A DNA stretch of 64,000 nt, from NCBI GenBank assembly GCA_911728455.2, contig OU452224.1, positions 6,452,501 through 6,516,500 on the forward strand, given 5' to 3'. The translations under genes were made by a program, and so were the position numbers. A model generated the notes under the pieces. The model ran no database searches. It saw only the letters and a program-made list of their open reading frames with translations, and was not told where the DNA came from. Below, piece by piece: positions 23,988 through 36,670 of this stretch; positions within the stretch are counted from its first letter, which is position 1; every line of letters starts with the position of its first letter. The stretch comes from Marthasterias glacialis (Eukaryota > Echinodermata > Asteroidea > Forcipulatida > Asteriidae).

Positions 23988-24212
23988 AATTAGCCCTTCC
24001 CATGAAATATGCTAATTACATTCACGCATGCGTACAGACACGATTGGTGGGCATACGCCATAGAGTTGTGCACTAGGCAGACGCACAAACGCGTTTGCGT
24101 CACGCCACCATTAGCCGCACACAAAAAGGCGCGATGTTGCCTCATTTTGACCGCCAGTAGTGTTAGTGCGCATCTGTGATATGCAATTTACATATTTCAT
24201 GGGAAAAGTCTA
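23988..24212. mobile_element. ~225-bp MITE with 'TTAGCCCTTCCC' ends, copy 1
   Basis: Left end AATTAGCCCTTCCCATGAAA, right end CATATTTCATGGGAAAAG. It shares most of its length with 27854-28081, including TTCACGCATGCGTACAGACA. Confidence 0.85.
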
Positions 24213-26944
24213 TTTGCTTATAGATGAGTTGCACATGACGTCAACGGTGGGAAAAATCAGCAATCTTTGATGACAATGATTGCACTCCTTTCATGATTGG
24301 CTGGTAAGCAACTCAATCTGCTTGGTATGCAGAGCTTGACGCAGCTACAGGCCAAAAGAGAAATTGTCATCAAAGATGGCGTCTAATACTGCAACCCATC
24401 TATTACGTGAATATTTCTACTTATAACTCAAGATAAAACTAACAAATTTATGTGTACTACCTGTAAATTATATTGAGTAAAAATTAACAATTACAACATT
24501 GAGAAAAGGTGCCTACATGTGTCTAAAAGTGCAAAATCAAAAAGATTCTAGTTTTCTTTTCTTTCTTTTTTAAGTAAAACTACGTACATGGCTAACTCCT
24601 ACGATAAAATATGGCACATGTCACGAATCGTTTGAATGTGCACCTTGAACAATAAATATCAAAGTAACACACAAACTACGCTGGTTTAAAATTATTCCAA
24701 GCCCAACTTTAACAGACCAGTCAAAAAGTATGCTTTACAATGATTGACAGACTTCACTGGTAACCAGTTCAGCTTTCTTGGAAAATGTGTGTGTTTGTTT
24801 TTAGCGTGTCTTCTGTTTACAAAATGTGGCGGTAGCCTTTTTTTGTATGCAGTCCACAGAGTTATATGAAAAAAACTATAGAGGGCGTACGAAACTATGC
24901 GGCACGGCCCGACAAGAAGCATTTTTTGACTGGTGAGAAAATGGCGCTGACCAATCACATTACACTGGTCACTCCTCACTTTACTCGGCAAACATTTTTT
25001 TAAGTGGACATTTGTATGGAATTGACCCATAGGGATGTTGGCCCATGGTGGGTCAGCGGAGTTCCGTGCGTGACATAGCGAGTGCTCCCTCTAGTTCTTA
25101 TGTGGTTGTATAACTCCAAGATGCAGCCCTGAATAATAATGAGAGGGCGTTTTTGCCAACCACAACTTTTAGTGTTTTTTGTTTTAAGTTCTATGGTACT
25201 ATTTTGCGAAGAACACTGTAAAACTGTTTTCTCGGCTGGCCTGGAAAGTCAGACTTGAAGATGCTGTTAGTTTACTGGTTAAAACTGTCTTAACGGCAAG
25301 ATTGTCTGGGTATACACAAACTACCACGAACAAGAAACGCATCTACATAAATCATGCATTACCTGTCACAAACATTCATAATTATATCTAACTACTTATT
25401 CCGTGCGAAGGTTGTCTGATGAGGTAGTGCGCGTTGCAAATTAGCATGATTAAAAATTCATGAATAATGAATATTAATGACCATGGCATGGTGGCACTTG
25501 CAAATACCTCTACCAGACGAACCAATAGTTAGGTGCAGTATAAAAAAAAAAGTAATTACACGAAAATATTAGAATACTAATGAAATTATCATAAATACTT
25601 GAATAGGAATATTTTCTTTATAAATAAAGCACAAACTTTCAGACCTGTCATCGATTAGAGCGACTCCGAATATTTAGAGATTATGACCATTTTTACCAAA
25701 GCCATTTTATTTTCAAGGATATTTGAGTTTCTAAACGATGTTTATTGTACTCATTGTTTAGATCCGATAATGCAGTGGAATATTTTCTATCAGTCGAGTA
25801 TTCGGATACCTTGAACTAGTATTCATCATGTATTCGCTTTCCCATTCGGTTTACTATTCGATACCAGATCTGTCAACTACAGACTGAAATATTCTAAAAC
25901 TACTCACAACATTCAGCACCATTGTCAGCACAAAATTAATTGTAAATGAAGCAGCCCGCCGGCCGCGTGCTTTACAACGTGTTATAGTAAATTATGAGTT
26001 GTCCCTTTTGTATTAAATAATTACACATCTTAGAATAACAACCTGTTTAAACAATCTATAAGTTACATCTACAACTGAAATTATTTCAGCAAGTTTGGTG
26101 AAAAAAATGTTTCATTTTAACAAACTGCTTCGAGGAGGTATTACAAAAGTTGAGAAGAAGAATTAAGAATACACACGAGGGATAAACTTACTCTATTTTA
26201 CAATTGTATTTTTTTGTTTCTTTTTTTTTACAGCAACGTCATGCAGTCTGATTTTTTTTCTTCTATTAATTAACACGGCACTACGACATGGCTATATACT
26301 CCGTCACGAAACATTTACAAGTTATGTTCAGTCACATCCAGATGAAAACGTCAAATCATGGGATGGGGTTCTCTCCCCCCAAAAAATGGAATTAAGAAGT
26401 TACCCCCACCTTTTTTTTTGTGGAGAATAACTGCTCCGGGGGTAGCACCCCTGGACGTTCTCCTCTGGCTGACCGTCACGTCGTCTTGTTTTCAAACTCG
26501 GTCGAACTCAATAGGAATACACTTTCTATTACTTCTACAGTTACATAATGCAGCAATTATGTGGCGAAAAACGGCGCCTCAAGCACCCAAACACATAACA
26601 ATGATATACGAGATTCTTACATGAAAAATGTGGTACAACATTTTGAGTACCATGGCAACATACAATGTCACGTTATTTTTGCCGCGGGTAGAGCTAATGA
26701 TTGTCAATCTGTGACCCCCGATTATTTATGATGAAATGTGAATAACAGAGTTCTGGAAGAGTCACTTTTATTATCAAATTTGTCATAAGCGAGTTTTACA
26801 GACAACAACTTGAAGTCTATTTTCTTTTTCTTTTTTATGACTACATCAAAACTATGGAATAAAATTTGCCTATCTTTGATTTTGATTATACTCTAACATT
26901 ATTATTGATTCAAAAATGACGCCATGATAAATCAAACGGGGTGA

Positions 26945-27038
26945 GGTCAACTCGACCGAAAACCGACTCGACCGACACCATATCGACCAAAAAACCATGA
27001 TGGTTTTCCGGTCGAGATGGTTTGCTGACGAGATGACC
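26945..27038. mobile_element. 94-bp mini foldback element
   Basis: Starts GGTCAACTCGACCG and ends CGAGATGACC. Short CTCGACCG-like units point inward from each end, and the centre AAACCATGATGGTTTT is palindromic. The GGTCATCTCG end is also that of the 879-bp foldback element at 58764-59642. Confidence 0.65.
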
Positions 27039-27853
27039 GTACAGCCATCAAACCACTCTCCTACGCTGTCCAGACATCACCAATGCAGTACCGCATCTTC
27101 CAAAACAAAAGGGCGGAGCTAAGACGCCTTTCAACAAAGTTATCAATACATACAACTTTCCATCCCATAATAAACAGTCTATTAATAGTAAAACACATTT
27201 CAGTTTGGTATAACAAACAAATCCAGTTCTAATTCAACCGCTAAAACTACATATATCTTGTTTTAGTATGAATGAAAACAAAACTTTAAAAACTCGTCAA
27301 TAATATTTCTGTTTTGTTATTAATCCATCGGTTTATGCGAGAGAGAGCATGGGGAAACCTTCGATTCAAAAATCTTCAGTTGAGAATAACAAAAGTTTCC
27401 ATCGATAGTTTTACTGAATAATCCGTGGGTGTTTTTGTACGAACAATATTTTAAACGGTTAGGCCCAATAAAACAAAAATCAAAAGTTGAAAAGGGGTCT
27501 TCGATCATGCAAATCCAAAATTTAAATGCGATGCGAAATGCGAAATTGCAAATGAATCAAGAACTGAGTGACTGTTTACCTACTCTAATTCGTACTACGC
27601 ATTTTCTAACTATTTATTTACTGCTAGCTATTTTTTAACATACCTGAGTTGCCCTTTCGATGCGAAAGAAGCCCCAGGGTCTTAAACCTGGACTTCTTTT
27701 TAGCAGCATTTTTGCAAAATTTAACAATCTGTGCAGCATTTAAAGTGTTTTTCATTCTGTTCTACACTTTTCTTTTTAATTTTACTAAATCTACGCCTAT
27801 TCTACGTTGTTGTATAGCGTGCAGCATTTATAGTGTAGTTATGTTAAAGTGTG

Positions 27854-28081
27854 CAATTAGCCCTTCCCACGAAAAATGCTAATTGCATTCACGCATGCGT
27901 ACAGACACTGTTGGTGGGCAAACGCCATAGAGTTGTACACTAGCCAGACTCACACACGCATGTGCGTCACACCACCATCAGTCTCATACAAAAAGGCGCA
28001 ATATTCCCCCATTTTGCACACCAGTAGTGTTAGTGCGCAAGCGTGACATGAAATTTGCATATTTCAGGGGAAGGGCCTATT
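27854..28081. mobile_element. ~228-bp MITE with 'TTAGCCCTTCCC' ends, copy 2
   Basis: Left CAATTAGCCCTTCCCACG, right CATATTTCAGGGGAAGGGCC. Same orientation as copy 1, about 3.9 kb away. Confidence 0.85.
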
Positions 28082-28767
28082 CTGCCGGATGCGCGGAACT
28101 TCTGCATTGTTCGTGATGAACTTTGCGCGTGCGCTTTAGATAACACCGCGCAGCGGTTGTTGGATTGGTCCAATCATTGCTTTTGACGCACGGGCTGAAC
28201 TGTTTTTAAATCACCGGGTTAAACCAGTCATGGTTCTTCCATAGAACATAGAGCATAGGGCAAGGGTTCTACCCAGTTGCAGGCGTACGTCGTTATTACA
28301 GCGATTTTTAACTACCGGTAGGCCTACGTAAGTGCTAGGGTTCTATACGGTTTACACTTTGAGAAAGTTAATTAACTTCTCAATAGTTGTTTAATTCTTA
28401 ATACTCGACTGGTTGATGTGACCCAGACACTGGGCAGAAAAGTGAAATACATATTTCAATATTTCAGATAATACCACACATTAAACTATCACACACACAC
28501 TAATCTAAATATTCAGGTTGGCAACTGGTATTCACTTGGATATGAACATTTTTTTAGAAAGTAAACCTCCTTTAAATGGTCATACAATAATAACTCGGTT
28601 AAAATACTTAAAAATGGGGGGGAAAAGTATGGGAAAGGTTTTTTAGAAAAATAACTACGTTGAAATGACACCATGCGGTGTTTTCGAAATAACAACTGAT
28701 TGGTTCAGCTTCTTCGGCATGTGCCCGCACCAGAGATTCGAAAGCATTTTATGCGCGGAGGTTCAAA

Positions 28768-28863
28768 ATGGAGGACGAGCCCCCCACGTCGCGGAGCTGG
28801 AGCCTAAAACGTGCTTTCGTAAAGGCCCATTACTATGAGAAAAGGGAATGTACTGTATACTAA
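28768..28863 (+). CDS. Weak candidate: short open frame with a coding-like start
   Basis: AAAATGG context opens a 31-codon frame reading MEDEPPTSRSWSLKRAFVKA, then a short tail and a stop. A possible donor (CTTTC|GTAAAG) lies inside. GC content is higher than in the surroundings. I do not recognise the protein and found no partner exon, so it may be chance. Confidence 0.2.
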   Translation: MEDEPPTSRSWSLKRAFVKAHYYEKRECTVY

Positions 28864-29643
28864 AGTTATGTTCACCACTCTCAAAAAAAATAGCACCCTA
28901 TCACACCGGAATTAATCTAGATTCTACAGAGGAAAGACTATATCTACAAGAGGGAAACTATTGGCGTTTTCGAAAACCAAGCCGCTGCCTTTAGGCTTCT
29001 GTTACATCAGCCTGCCTGGAGCGAAAACGCGCTGAGCTACTTAAGTTCGTCCACGGGGAGTTCGCGCAAAAACGGACCAAACAGCAGAGCCTTGTAAAAT
29101 TGCGTAGCGTTGTGCTTTTACAGTTGGCATGAATATTAACAAAAACACTGGGGACAAAATTTGCATCAATGATACTTTATACGCCACACACTATTGAGTT
29201 TAAGATGGACCTTTGTGTGTCGAAATTGTGACGTCACTTCCTGCTCACATCATGGCCGGCCATCGGCAACGAAGGACGTAGCGACACTGCAGCCGCCGAG
29301 CGTAACTTTTGACGTCCGTGTAGCCTTGAGACGAGTTGAAATGTTGAAATTCTGGGAAACAAAAATCCTAGCAGGGTTGAAGGATTCGTTCATGGCAAGG
29401 GCGGGGCTTAAAAGAGCAAACCTTTGTCGAGGGTATCCCGTCAGATCACCCATGGTGTCCTCCCTTCTACACGGGTAGACAGTTCAATGAACTTGGTAAA
29501 CCGAATACTCAGAAATATCAGACGAGTTTTTTTAATAATGGAAGGTGTGGGGTTTTTTTCGGGGAAAGCGAGGTGACTGGGAAGTCCTTTGAATACTGTA
29601 AACCTCGGCTAGAGACATCTGTAGACTCATGCTGCCACAGGCA

Positions 29644-29772
29644 TTAGTAACCGCTGGTTTTGTTGAAACAATGGCGTGGTGGTAACGAGCTGCGACTCTC
29701 GCGGTGTACCGTCCTGCCGAAGGATTCGTCTCGAAGCCCGGTAGGTCCCAAATCACCTCCTGCCGTCGTTAC
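29644..29772 (-). CDS. Weak candidate exon after a strong acceptor
   Basis: On the minus strand a T-rich tract ending TCTTTTCTCTGCAG precedes a frame open for 42 codons (VTTAGGDLGPTGLRDESFGR at its start). A second frame from 29756 is open for 74 codons. Neither resembles a known protein and no partner exon was found. Confidence 0.2.
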   Translation of the reverse strand, partial: VTTAGGDLGPTGLRDESFGRTVHRESRSSLPPRHCFNKTSGY

Positions 29773-30952
29773 CTGCAGAGAAAAGATTTTTTAAAAAAAC
29801 GAACACGTATATTAAAAACACCATTACAACCTGACCTGGCGTAATTGCCAATTCCTGTACTGCTCTTTTAACTATTAAAAGATGTACGAAAACTCCAAGA
29901 AGATGGCAAAGCTCTTCGCTGTACCTTGTCAGCAAGGAATGCTGCATCAAATTTAAACTATCAGCGCAGAATGCCGCGAAGTGTCGTCATGAGAAACATG
30001 CAATGTGACATAACCAGTGTTGTGAACAGACTTTATCTTTCTATGTGAAAAAAGGTACGACTGAGCCAAGATAAGGATTTGGTGTAGGCCTAATGTACGG
30101 GGCCTGAATGCGAACAATGGCTTGGAAGACTTCCAACATTTCAAGTCACAAAATGTTCTTCGTTAAAGGGTTTATGATACAGTGCATTATCGTTTTCGGC
30201 ACATTTGTTCGAAGTAAACCGCGCGTAATTTCGCAGAAAGACACAAGTGTTAATCGGATTGTGGGTAATTTGTACCAAGGTCCCGGATTACATTCGTCCG
30301 ACCTCCGGAATTCCCCCCCCCCCCCCCATTCTGCATGCTTGGCTTAGAACCTTGTGTATTTTTAGGAGCAGTGCTTGTTATTTGTTTGTTTACTTTTGTG
30401 CACTTCGCCTTTCTATTTATTATGAAATAACCTATTTCTAAACTTGTTAAAAGTGTAAAATGCTGGTGGGGAGCAAGCACTTAAGTGATGTCCTCGACTA
30501 TGTGTTGGCGTTGAGTTCTAAATGCCTCCGCCGCGGTACTGCATTGTTGCAGAACCGCGAATAAATAAATGCAGATTCGCAGAAATTGTAACCATCGAGC
30601 AATTGCATAATGGCCGAGCTCCTTGACTATTATGATAAGTAGGTCGTGCAAAGTTGATTGCAATGCCAGATTGCGCGATCACAATGAGCACTGCAACACG
30701 AACAATGTAGGCGCAATGTTAACAACAACGACAACGCCCGGGTTTTTTTATCTGTTGAGATATCGGTCGAGTTTGGACCACGCGGGTTGAACAACCGAGC
30801 CGCTCTGTTTGTTATGCACTTGATCAGAAACTCGGCCATCGAAATCAACAGAGGATGGCACTATCTTTATAGACATACACATGTGATTATATCCATGGCG
30901 AGGCCTGCTGAACGAACGCACTACACAACAAAACAATAAAACTTCTCATTAA

Positions 30953-31311
30953 ACCCCCAGCTCAACATTGGTAAACTGTCTGAAATGCTTCCATTCTTTG
31001 CACAAATCAAGAAATTTGTAATAAAACCAGCCTGTGGAAATGTCAGCTCATTTCGTTGTTTCATTTTTGCAAGAAGACGGTACAAAATGATTTCAGCATT
31101 TTTGTACGCATTCCTAATACTAGGCAGAGTTTTCGTCTCACTGAGATGGAAACTCGTTTTGGATCTTACTTTGTGTTTTATTTAAAAACGAGAACACTTC
31201 AGGCAGAAATATTCAAGGAAAGTTTTCTACCATCATTATCTTTATACCATGTAAGGTATATGTAAATCTGAGAACGTTTATGTTTTTCTTCTTACCAATG
31301 TTGAGCTGGGG
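30953..31311. mobile_element. piggyBac-like MITE flanked by TTAA, copy 2
   Basis: Ends CCCCAGCTCAACATTGGTAA and TTACCAATGTTGAGCTGGGG; TTAA at 30949-30952 and 31312-31315. About 360 bp, against about 590 bp for the copy at 13117. No transposase. Confidence 0.9.
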
Positions 31312-31890
31312 TTAAAGCCTCATGGCTTAAGATGCTCGGTCCAATTTTTGACCGATTTTACTCGAAAACTTCAAGTTAGATTTTAATTAAGCTGTTTATG
31401 CAGATTCGAGAAAGTTGCAAGCTTTTATTTAAGGTATTGCACGACAACGTCCACCAATGATAAGTGGTAGTTAATTAGAAAACTATTCATGAATAAGTCT
31501 GGATCCTGACATCAAAATCACAGTCACCAGCCATGTACAAACAAGTTTGCATGTTACATGTATTTTGTGCCTTGTCCGTTGCATTGTGCGAAAGTTTTCA
31601 TGTGAAAACAACGCTCTTGTTGTCAGGAAATTTGTACCTGCTTATGTTCGTGCTATTTTTGATTGCGCCCGATCGAAATAAATAAATAAATAAGCAACCG
31701 TGACTTTGGAGTCTTCATGCGCGTTATCTCGTACACTTGGACAAGAAATCAGACGGATTAGTCATGTGTTAAGAATTGGTGCTTTGTGAAGTTTGTTAAT
31801 CAGTGAGCTATCAAGATTGAAAACTATCATTTTTTCTCAATAATAACTAATTATCAACCCTGTACATAAATAAATGTGGAGCAACACTTA

Positions 31891-32260
31891 CCTCCATGGT
31901 CTCTTCCAGTTCCAGTTCATTGTTAATAATTTCCCGGTTGTGGCTATCTCATTGTTGAATCATCGGTGTGGGTTGCATCTGCCCCTGCTGCCTCGTCAGC
32001 CGGTCTGGTTGACGGCGGTTTCGAAGCTGGTTGGGTCTAGGGGCCAGGAGGGTTTGTTTCCGGCCGCATAGCGTGTCGAGACAGACGGAGAGTCCGGACT
32101 TTTGGCAGTTTGGTAGTTTTTTTTTCTTTCTAAGCACAATTTGTTTTGCTTGGATTGTAACGCTATGGTCTGGTCTACTATCAACTGGTGCCCTTGTAGT
32201 GTTTAAATGTCGGGGGGAGATCCGCCTGTTGTTTCGGCTGAAGATTTTCAAGTTGAGCTG
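31891..32260 (-). other. Candidate 5' exon of an unidentified minus-strand gene
   Basis: On the minus strand GAGACCATGGAG is followed at once by GTAAGTG, a near-perfect splice donor. ACCATGG is a strong start context, preceded by an in-frame stop, so this could be a 5' UTR exon ending in Met-Glu. No downstream exon was identified, so it may be chance. Confidence 0.3.
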
Positions 32261-33093
32261 GTGACTTAGACGGTTTCTAAAGTTGGATGTACTTTTTTTT
32301 CACTGTGCATCAACCAGAGAGGAAATCCTGCAAAATATCAAAACACAATTCAATCAATTTCACCCGATACGTTGAAATTATGTTGATACAGGAGTCATGA
32401 AGTGACTCAGAAGTATATACTTAGATTATTTGCCATTGAGTGGTTAAGTACATTTTGCGATTTAACTTTGTGACTCCTTTCTTCTGCGAAACCGTTCATC
32501 GCTCAGGGAAGTAGTCAAAACGATTTTGTACACACTGATGTTTACTGTTTAAAGAATGACTGAAGTCCACTCGGGTGAAAGCCCATACTCGCCACGATAT
32601 GTACAACTTGGTGTTGGCAACGGCCCCAAGACTAAACGCTTTTAGCCTCTCGGAGTGGTATTTGATTTTTTTTTTTATATGAAGAAAATCCAAGATGGCT
32701 GCGCCATGACAAAGGCCTGTGTAGCAAGTGTCGTTGGATGCAGAGCCGGTTGGCCAACTTCGCCAACGTGAGTCGTTCCTGAAGTTACAAACCACAGACC
32801 TCATGCATCCATTCATCAACGTTGATGACACATCTACTATGACTCTATAACAGTCTCCACACAGCCTGTGAAGTCAGACAGGCTCGTCAGGGTGTTGATG
32901 TGTGGCTCCACTTTGGTCTTTGGGGTGGTTAAAACCGTGGTCTGACAACACAAAAAAGGCCAGTTTTTGAAAGCAAGGTTTCTCTTCTTGCGGTTTCGTC
33001 CGCCATTTTGAATTTCCCACGTGACGCAAGAACAACAGCGTCTATGTGCAACCGTCTTATCAGTAATAATAAAGGTTACACGGGCTTGCAACA

Positions 33094-33133
33094 CATGTTT
33101 CTGTTTTAGTGTCAACACTAAAACAGAAACATG
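33094..33133. repeat. Perfect 18-bp inverted repeat with 4-base centre
   Basis: CATGTTTCTGTTTTAGTG, then TCAA, then CACTAAAACAGAAACATG. Confidence 0.9.
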
Positions 33134-36100
33134 AGATTTCAAACCTACAATGGACGTCAACGATTATTTCACTCGGTTGCTGTTTAATTTACAAGTCACG
33201 CGTTCTAGTCTCTGTCATAATGAATGGGATAACATATCGCAACTGGAAAAGGGAGAGAACAATGAAGTAAGCAAGGTTCCAGTTTAATGGATCTTTTGTT
33301 ACACTGTTCCCACGAGACGTGGAACACTCCGGCGTAATCATTTTTTTTTTTTTTTTTTTTACATTAGGACTGTGAGAAGATACAGTTGGCTTGTGTGTTC
33401 TAATTTTATTCGGGGGGAAATCTCCGGACGTGATATCGCTCAGAAACTCAGCACCTCTATCACCATGGAAATACTATATAACGGCACTATAGATTAAGTC
33501 CAGGTTAGATGACAATGTAATGACGCACAGTCGGAACTGAATTTGTGTGTGTGCGGTTTACATTGATTTCGATTTTGATTGGCTTATCAGTTTCGTGTAC
33601 GATGTGGAACAACGAGGATAACATGCCACACAACATACTGCAGAAAGTCCTGACCATGTAAAAAAAAAACAGCAACTTCGTGGCAAGCAAACTTATGTGA
33701 AAGGCATTTCATCTTGAAACTTTCATTTAACATCAACTGCTGCTAAAAACTAACAGCTGTAAAAAAAAAAAAACGATAACCCGTTTGTACAACCTTTCTT
33801 CCATGATATAACACATTCCATCTCACTTTAGCCGTGCGGGCACTGTTTTCAGATTTTCTGCGTGATCTGAATGAAGTTATACGAGGCACCTGATAACACA
33901 GCGAGTTGGTTGGAGGTGCAGTTTATAGTGGCGAGCATTTCAACTGGCTGTCGTTTGGAAATGGTTGTGGGTGTAATGTGTAAACATGGTGTAATCAACC
34001 CCAATTCCATGTGTGTACAATCCCTCTGTGCATTTCCCCCCTAAACCTGGCCTTTCTCGATAGACGGGGTAAGGGGGTCGATACATTATTATCAATGCAT
34101 GAGAACGGGGTTGGGTTTTTGTTTTGTGCCCATCCAATTACAAATTATATCGGTTTACCATGGTATAGGGGCTTATCCAGACCTATGACTCCGGTTCCGG
34201 ATCGAGTTCCGTCATCAATTTTAGGACAGTGTACGTTTTGCACGGTGCATCAACGTCAGACGGAGCCCGGAGCAGGATCAGCCTAAGCCCAGGTTTGAAG
34301 AAAAGCCCCAGGGAAAAAAGTCCTTTCTTCATGGTCTGACAAACGCTTCCGGTAGTAGCGAGTAGCGGCTCGCCGTCGTTGACCTCTTGAGAACTGATGA
34401 CATTTCCCTCTGTTCAAACACGGTTCAAATCAGTGCTCAATTCGAGTCTAGACGGGGAACTGTGTAGCCAGGTCCCTTTGTATTGTCGGGATACTCGTTT
34501 ACTAGTATCCATCATTATTGATGCGCACGCGGGGAACACGACAAACTTTGCTGCTCGCTGTTGATGGGGAGATGTAGGTCAGTTTGTGGAGCGATGGACA
34601 GTTCTTGTCGCATTCTTCTGTCATCCTTCACTGTGAAACTCTAACCACGGAACCACGGAGTTTCTACTGTCTTTGCTCAATGCTTTAACAAACTAACGTT
34701 ATTCACATGGAACACATGTTTTCCAAAACATATCAATCTGTGCACTTATCGTGTTCAGACGTATCAAGAAGAATCGGTTGTTGAGCCAAAATATAAAGAA
34801 CCGTTCGTTGTCATCCTAGGATAAACGTTGAAGATTTGACCAAATGTTTTAAAGATGTTATCACGAAGACAAGCTGGGCAGCCGGGGGCTCAAAGTCAGA
34901 TAAAACTATCAAAGGAAATCGTTTGCACATAGCAGACGACTTGACCACCGGATATCCAAGTCTCATTATCTAAATATGGATAGCAACAACCACGGATATG
35001 CCTGTTTGTTTATATACAGTATAATGTTTGTATTGCCATCACTTATTTAGTATGAAATTGAAAACCATAACGGTCACCATGAATGAGATTTGAATACAAC
35101 CATTGGGATATAGTGGTCAACACGAACAAAGACTAGGGTGGCCAAACAGCATATCGGGGGTGATCCACACCACCCCCCCCCCCTCCCCCAAGCCTTAAAA
35201 ACAACACATGGTGAAACCATGGAGGTAGAAATTCGAAGCAGGAACACGTATGTCATAAGAAATAATGCTACAAGCAGATCGGAACTAGCTGGGTAAAGGC
35301 CTACGCGTCCAATTAATATGTTTGTAGTATTACACGAAGAATTTGTACAACACCAGGACTGGTCATGTGGCAAATAAATTGCCAAGCAAACAGATTTGTG
35401 CAACAGGATTAGCCGCTTACAGTGCTCTTGGTCTTTGCTCTATATGCTCAGACTAGAGGTCCGTACAGCAAGTCCTTGCTCTACGCTCTGATCTAGCGGG
35501 CCTATCGCGCCTTTTTTCAGCAGCTGAAATTCCCTTAAAACTGGGTCACGTGCCCAAAATGATAACAAACCCAAAAATCCCCATAATGATTTAGAAATTC
35601 ATCCTCCGTAGAGCCACCCATGGCCATTTAATATCCAGCACGTTACTAAATAGTATTTTTTAAAATTCCACAATGCCAATATTGTTAATCCATACTTACG
35701 TAATCCTTCAAGGTAGACTGCATAAACGCATGCACTTCACAATTACTAGGAAACACTCCACACTTAGCCAAATAAAAACACTATTTTATGCTAAAAAGCC
35801 TCCGTCAGCCTCAGTGTTGTGTCAACGCAATGCCTTCATGTAATTCTGGAATAACCGTTCCCAGGTCTTGGCGGTACACACGCACCTTACTATACTTATA
35901 GCACATAAACATCATTTTATGCGCTCACGTAAAAAGACCCGCGGATGAACTGGTAAAAAATTGGCCGCGGTGCGATCTGAATGAAAGACCCCATGAACTG
36001 TTTTCTCTCCGCGCTCTCTCTTTCTCTCTGTCTCGCTCAGTCTCATCTCTTTCCTAGAAACGCGGGGTGAGATGTTCAAGGCCCTCTTGGTCGATTAACC

Positions 36101-36305
36101 AATGAGTCATTGCTGAGCGATTACTGAATATGTATGAGTAGGTGGGTTTTGCGTGGTGCGCTGCCGGCATTGCACAGACCACGCCTCTTATTCAACGGAC
36201 CATACCATGTCGTGACATTTTGCTGGCGCATTGACCTTGCGATTAGTTGATAGGGTGATCAAAAGGCGCTTGGATTGTGTATGATTTGTGGAATATTCAG
36301 TGCAA

Positions 36306-36670
36306 CTGTGAATGTACATGTACATAGGCATACATGTTACATGTACATGCAGTACATGTAAGTTGTAAAATATTCATAAAATGCAAACTTGAAAATGGTG
36401 TATCCATGGAGGTGGTGTATCTAAGTACAGTTTATGTACATGTACATGTACATGTACATGTTGTACATGTACATGTCCACCAAATGGAGACGCATGTACT
36501 GTACATGTAATACATGTACATGTGCGGTACAGTACATGTACATGTAAATGTACATGTTCACCAAATGGAGACGCACATACATGTACATGTAATGTACATG
36601 TACATGTATAACTACATGTACATGTACATGTATTTTCATGAACATATACATGTATTTACATGTACGTCAT
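36306..36670. repeat. (TACATG)n satellite-like stretch
   Basis: Long runs of ACATGTACATG, self-complementary, are interrupted twice by CACCAAATGGAGACGCA (about 36478 and 36560). The open frames on both strands here are artefacts of the repeat. Confidence 0.9.

Larger units (their letters stand above)
19211..31870. other. Long stretch without a recognised gene
   Basis: I found no protein I recognise on either strand. The stretch holds TIR elements, tRNA-like tandem repeats, a duplicated MITE, GC-rich patches (23745-23775 and parts of 28700-30900) and two weak exon-like candidates (28768 plus, 29772 minus). The first part may still be CCDC28 intron if its last exon lies further right. Confidence 0.5.

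Noticed and set aside
24692-25030. 112-codon minus-strand open frame
   Set aside because: No recognisable domain, and it overlaps repeat-like sequence (GAGGGCGTACG, ATGGCGCTGACCAATCA).
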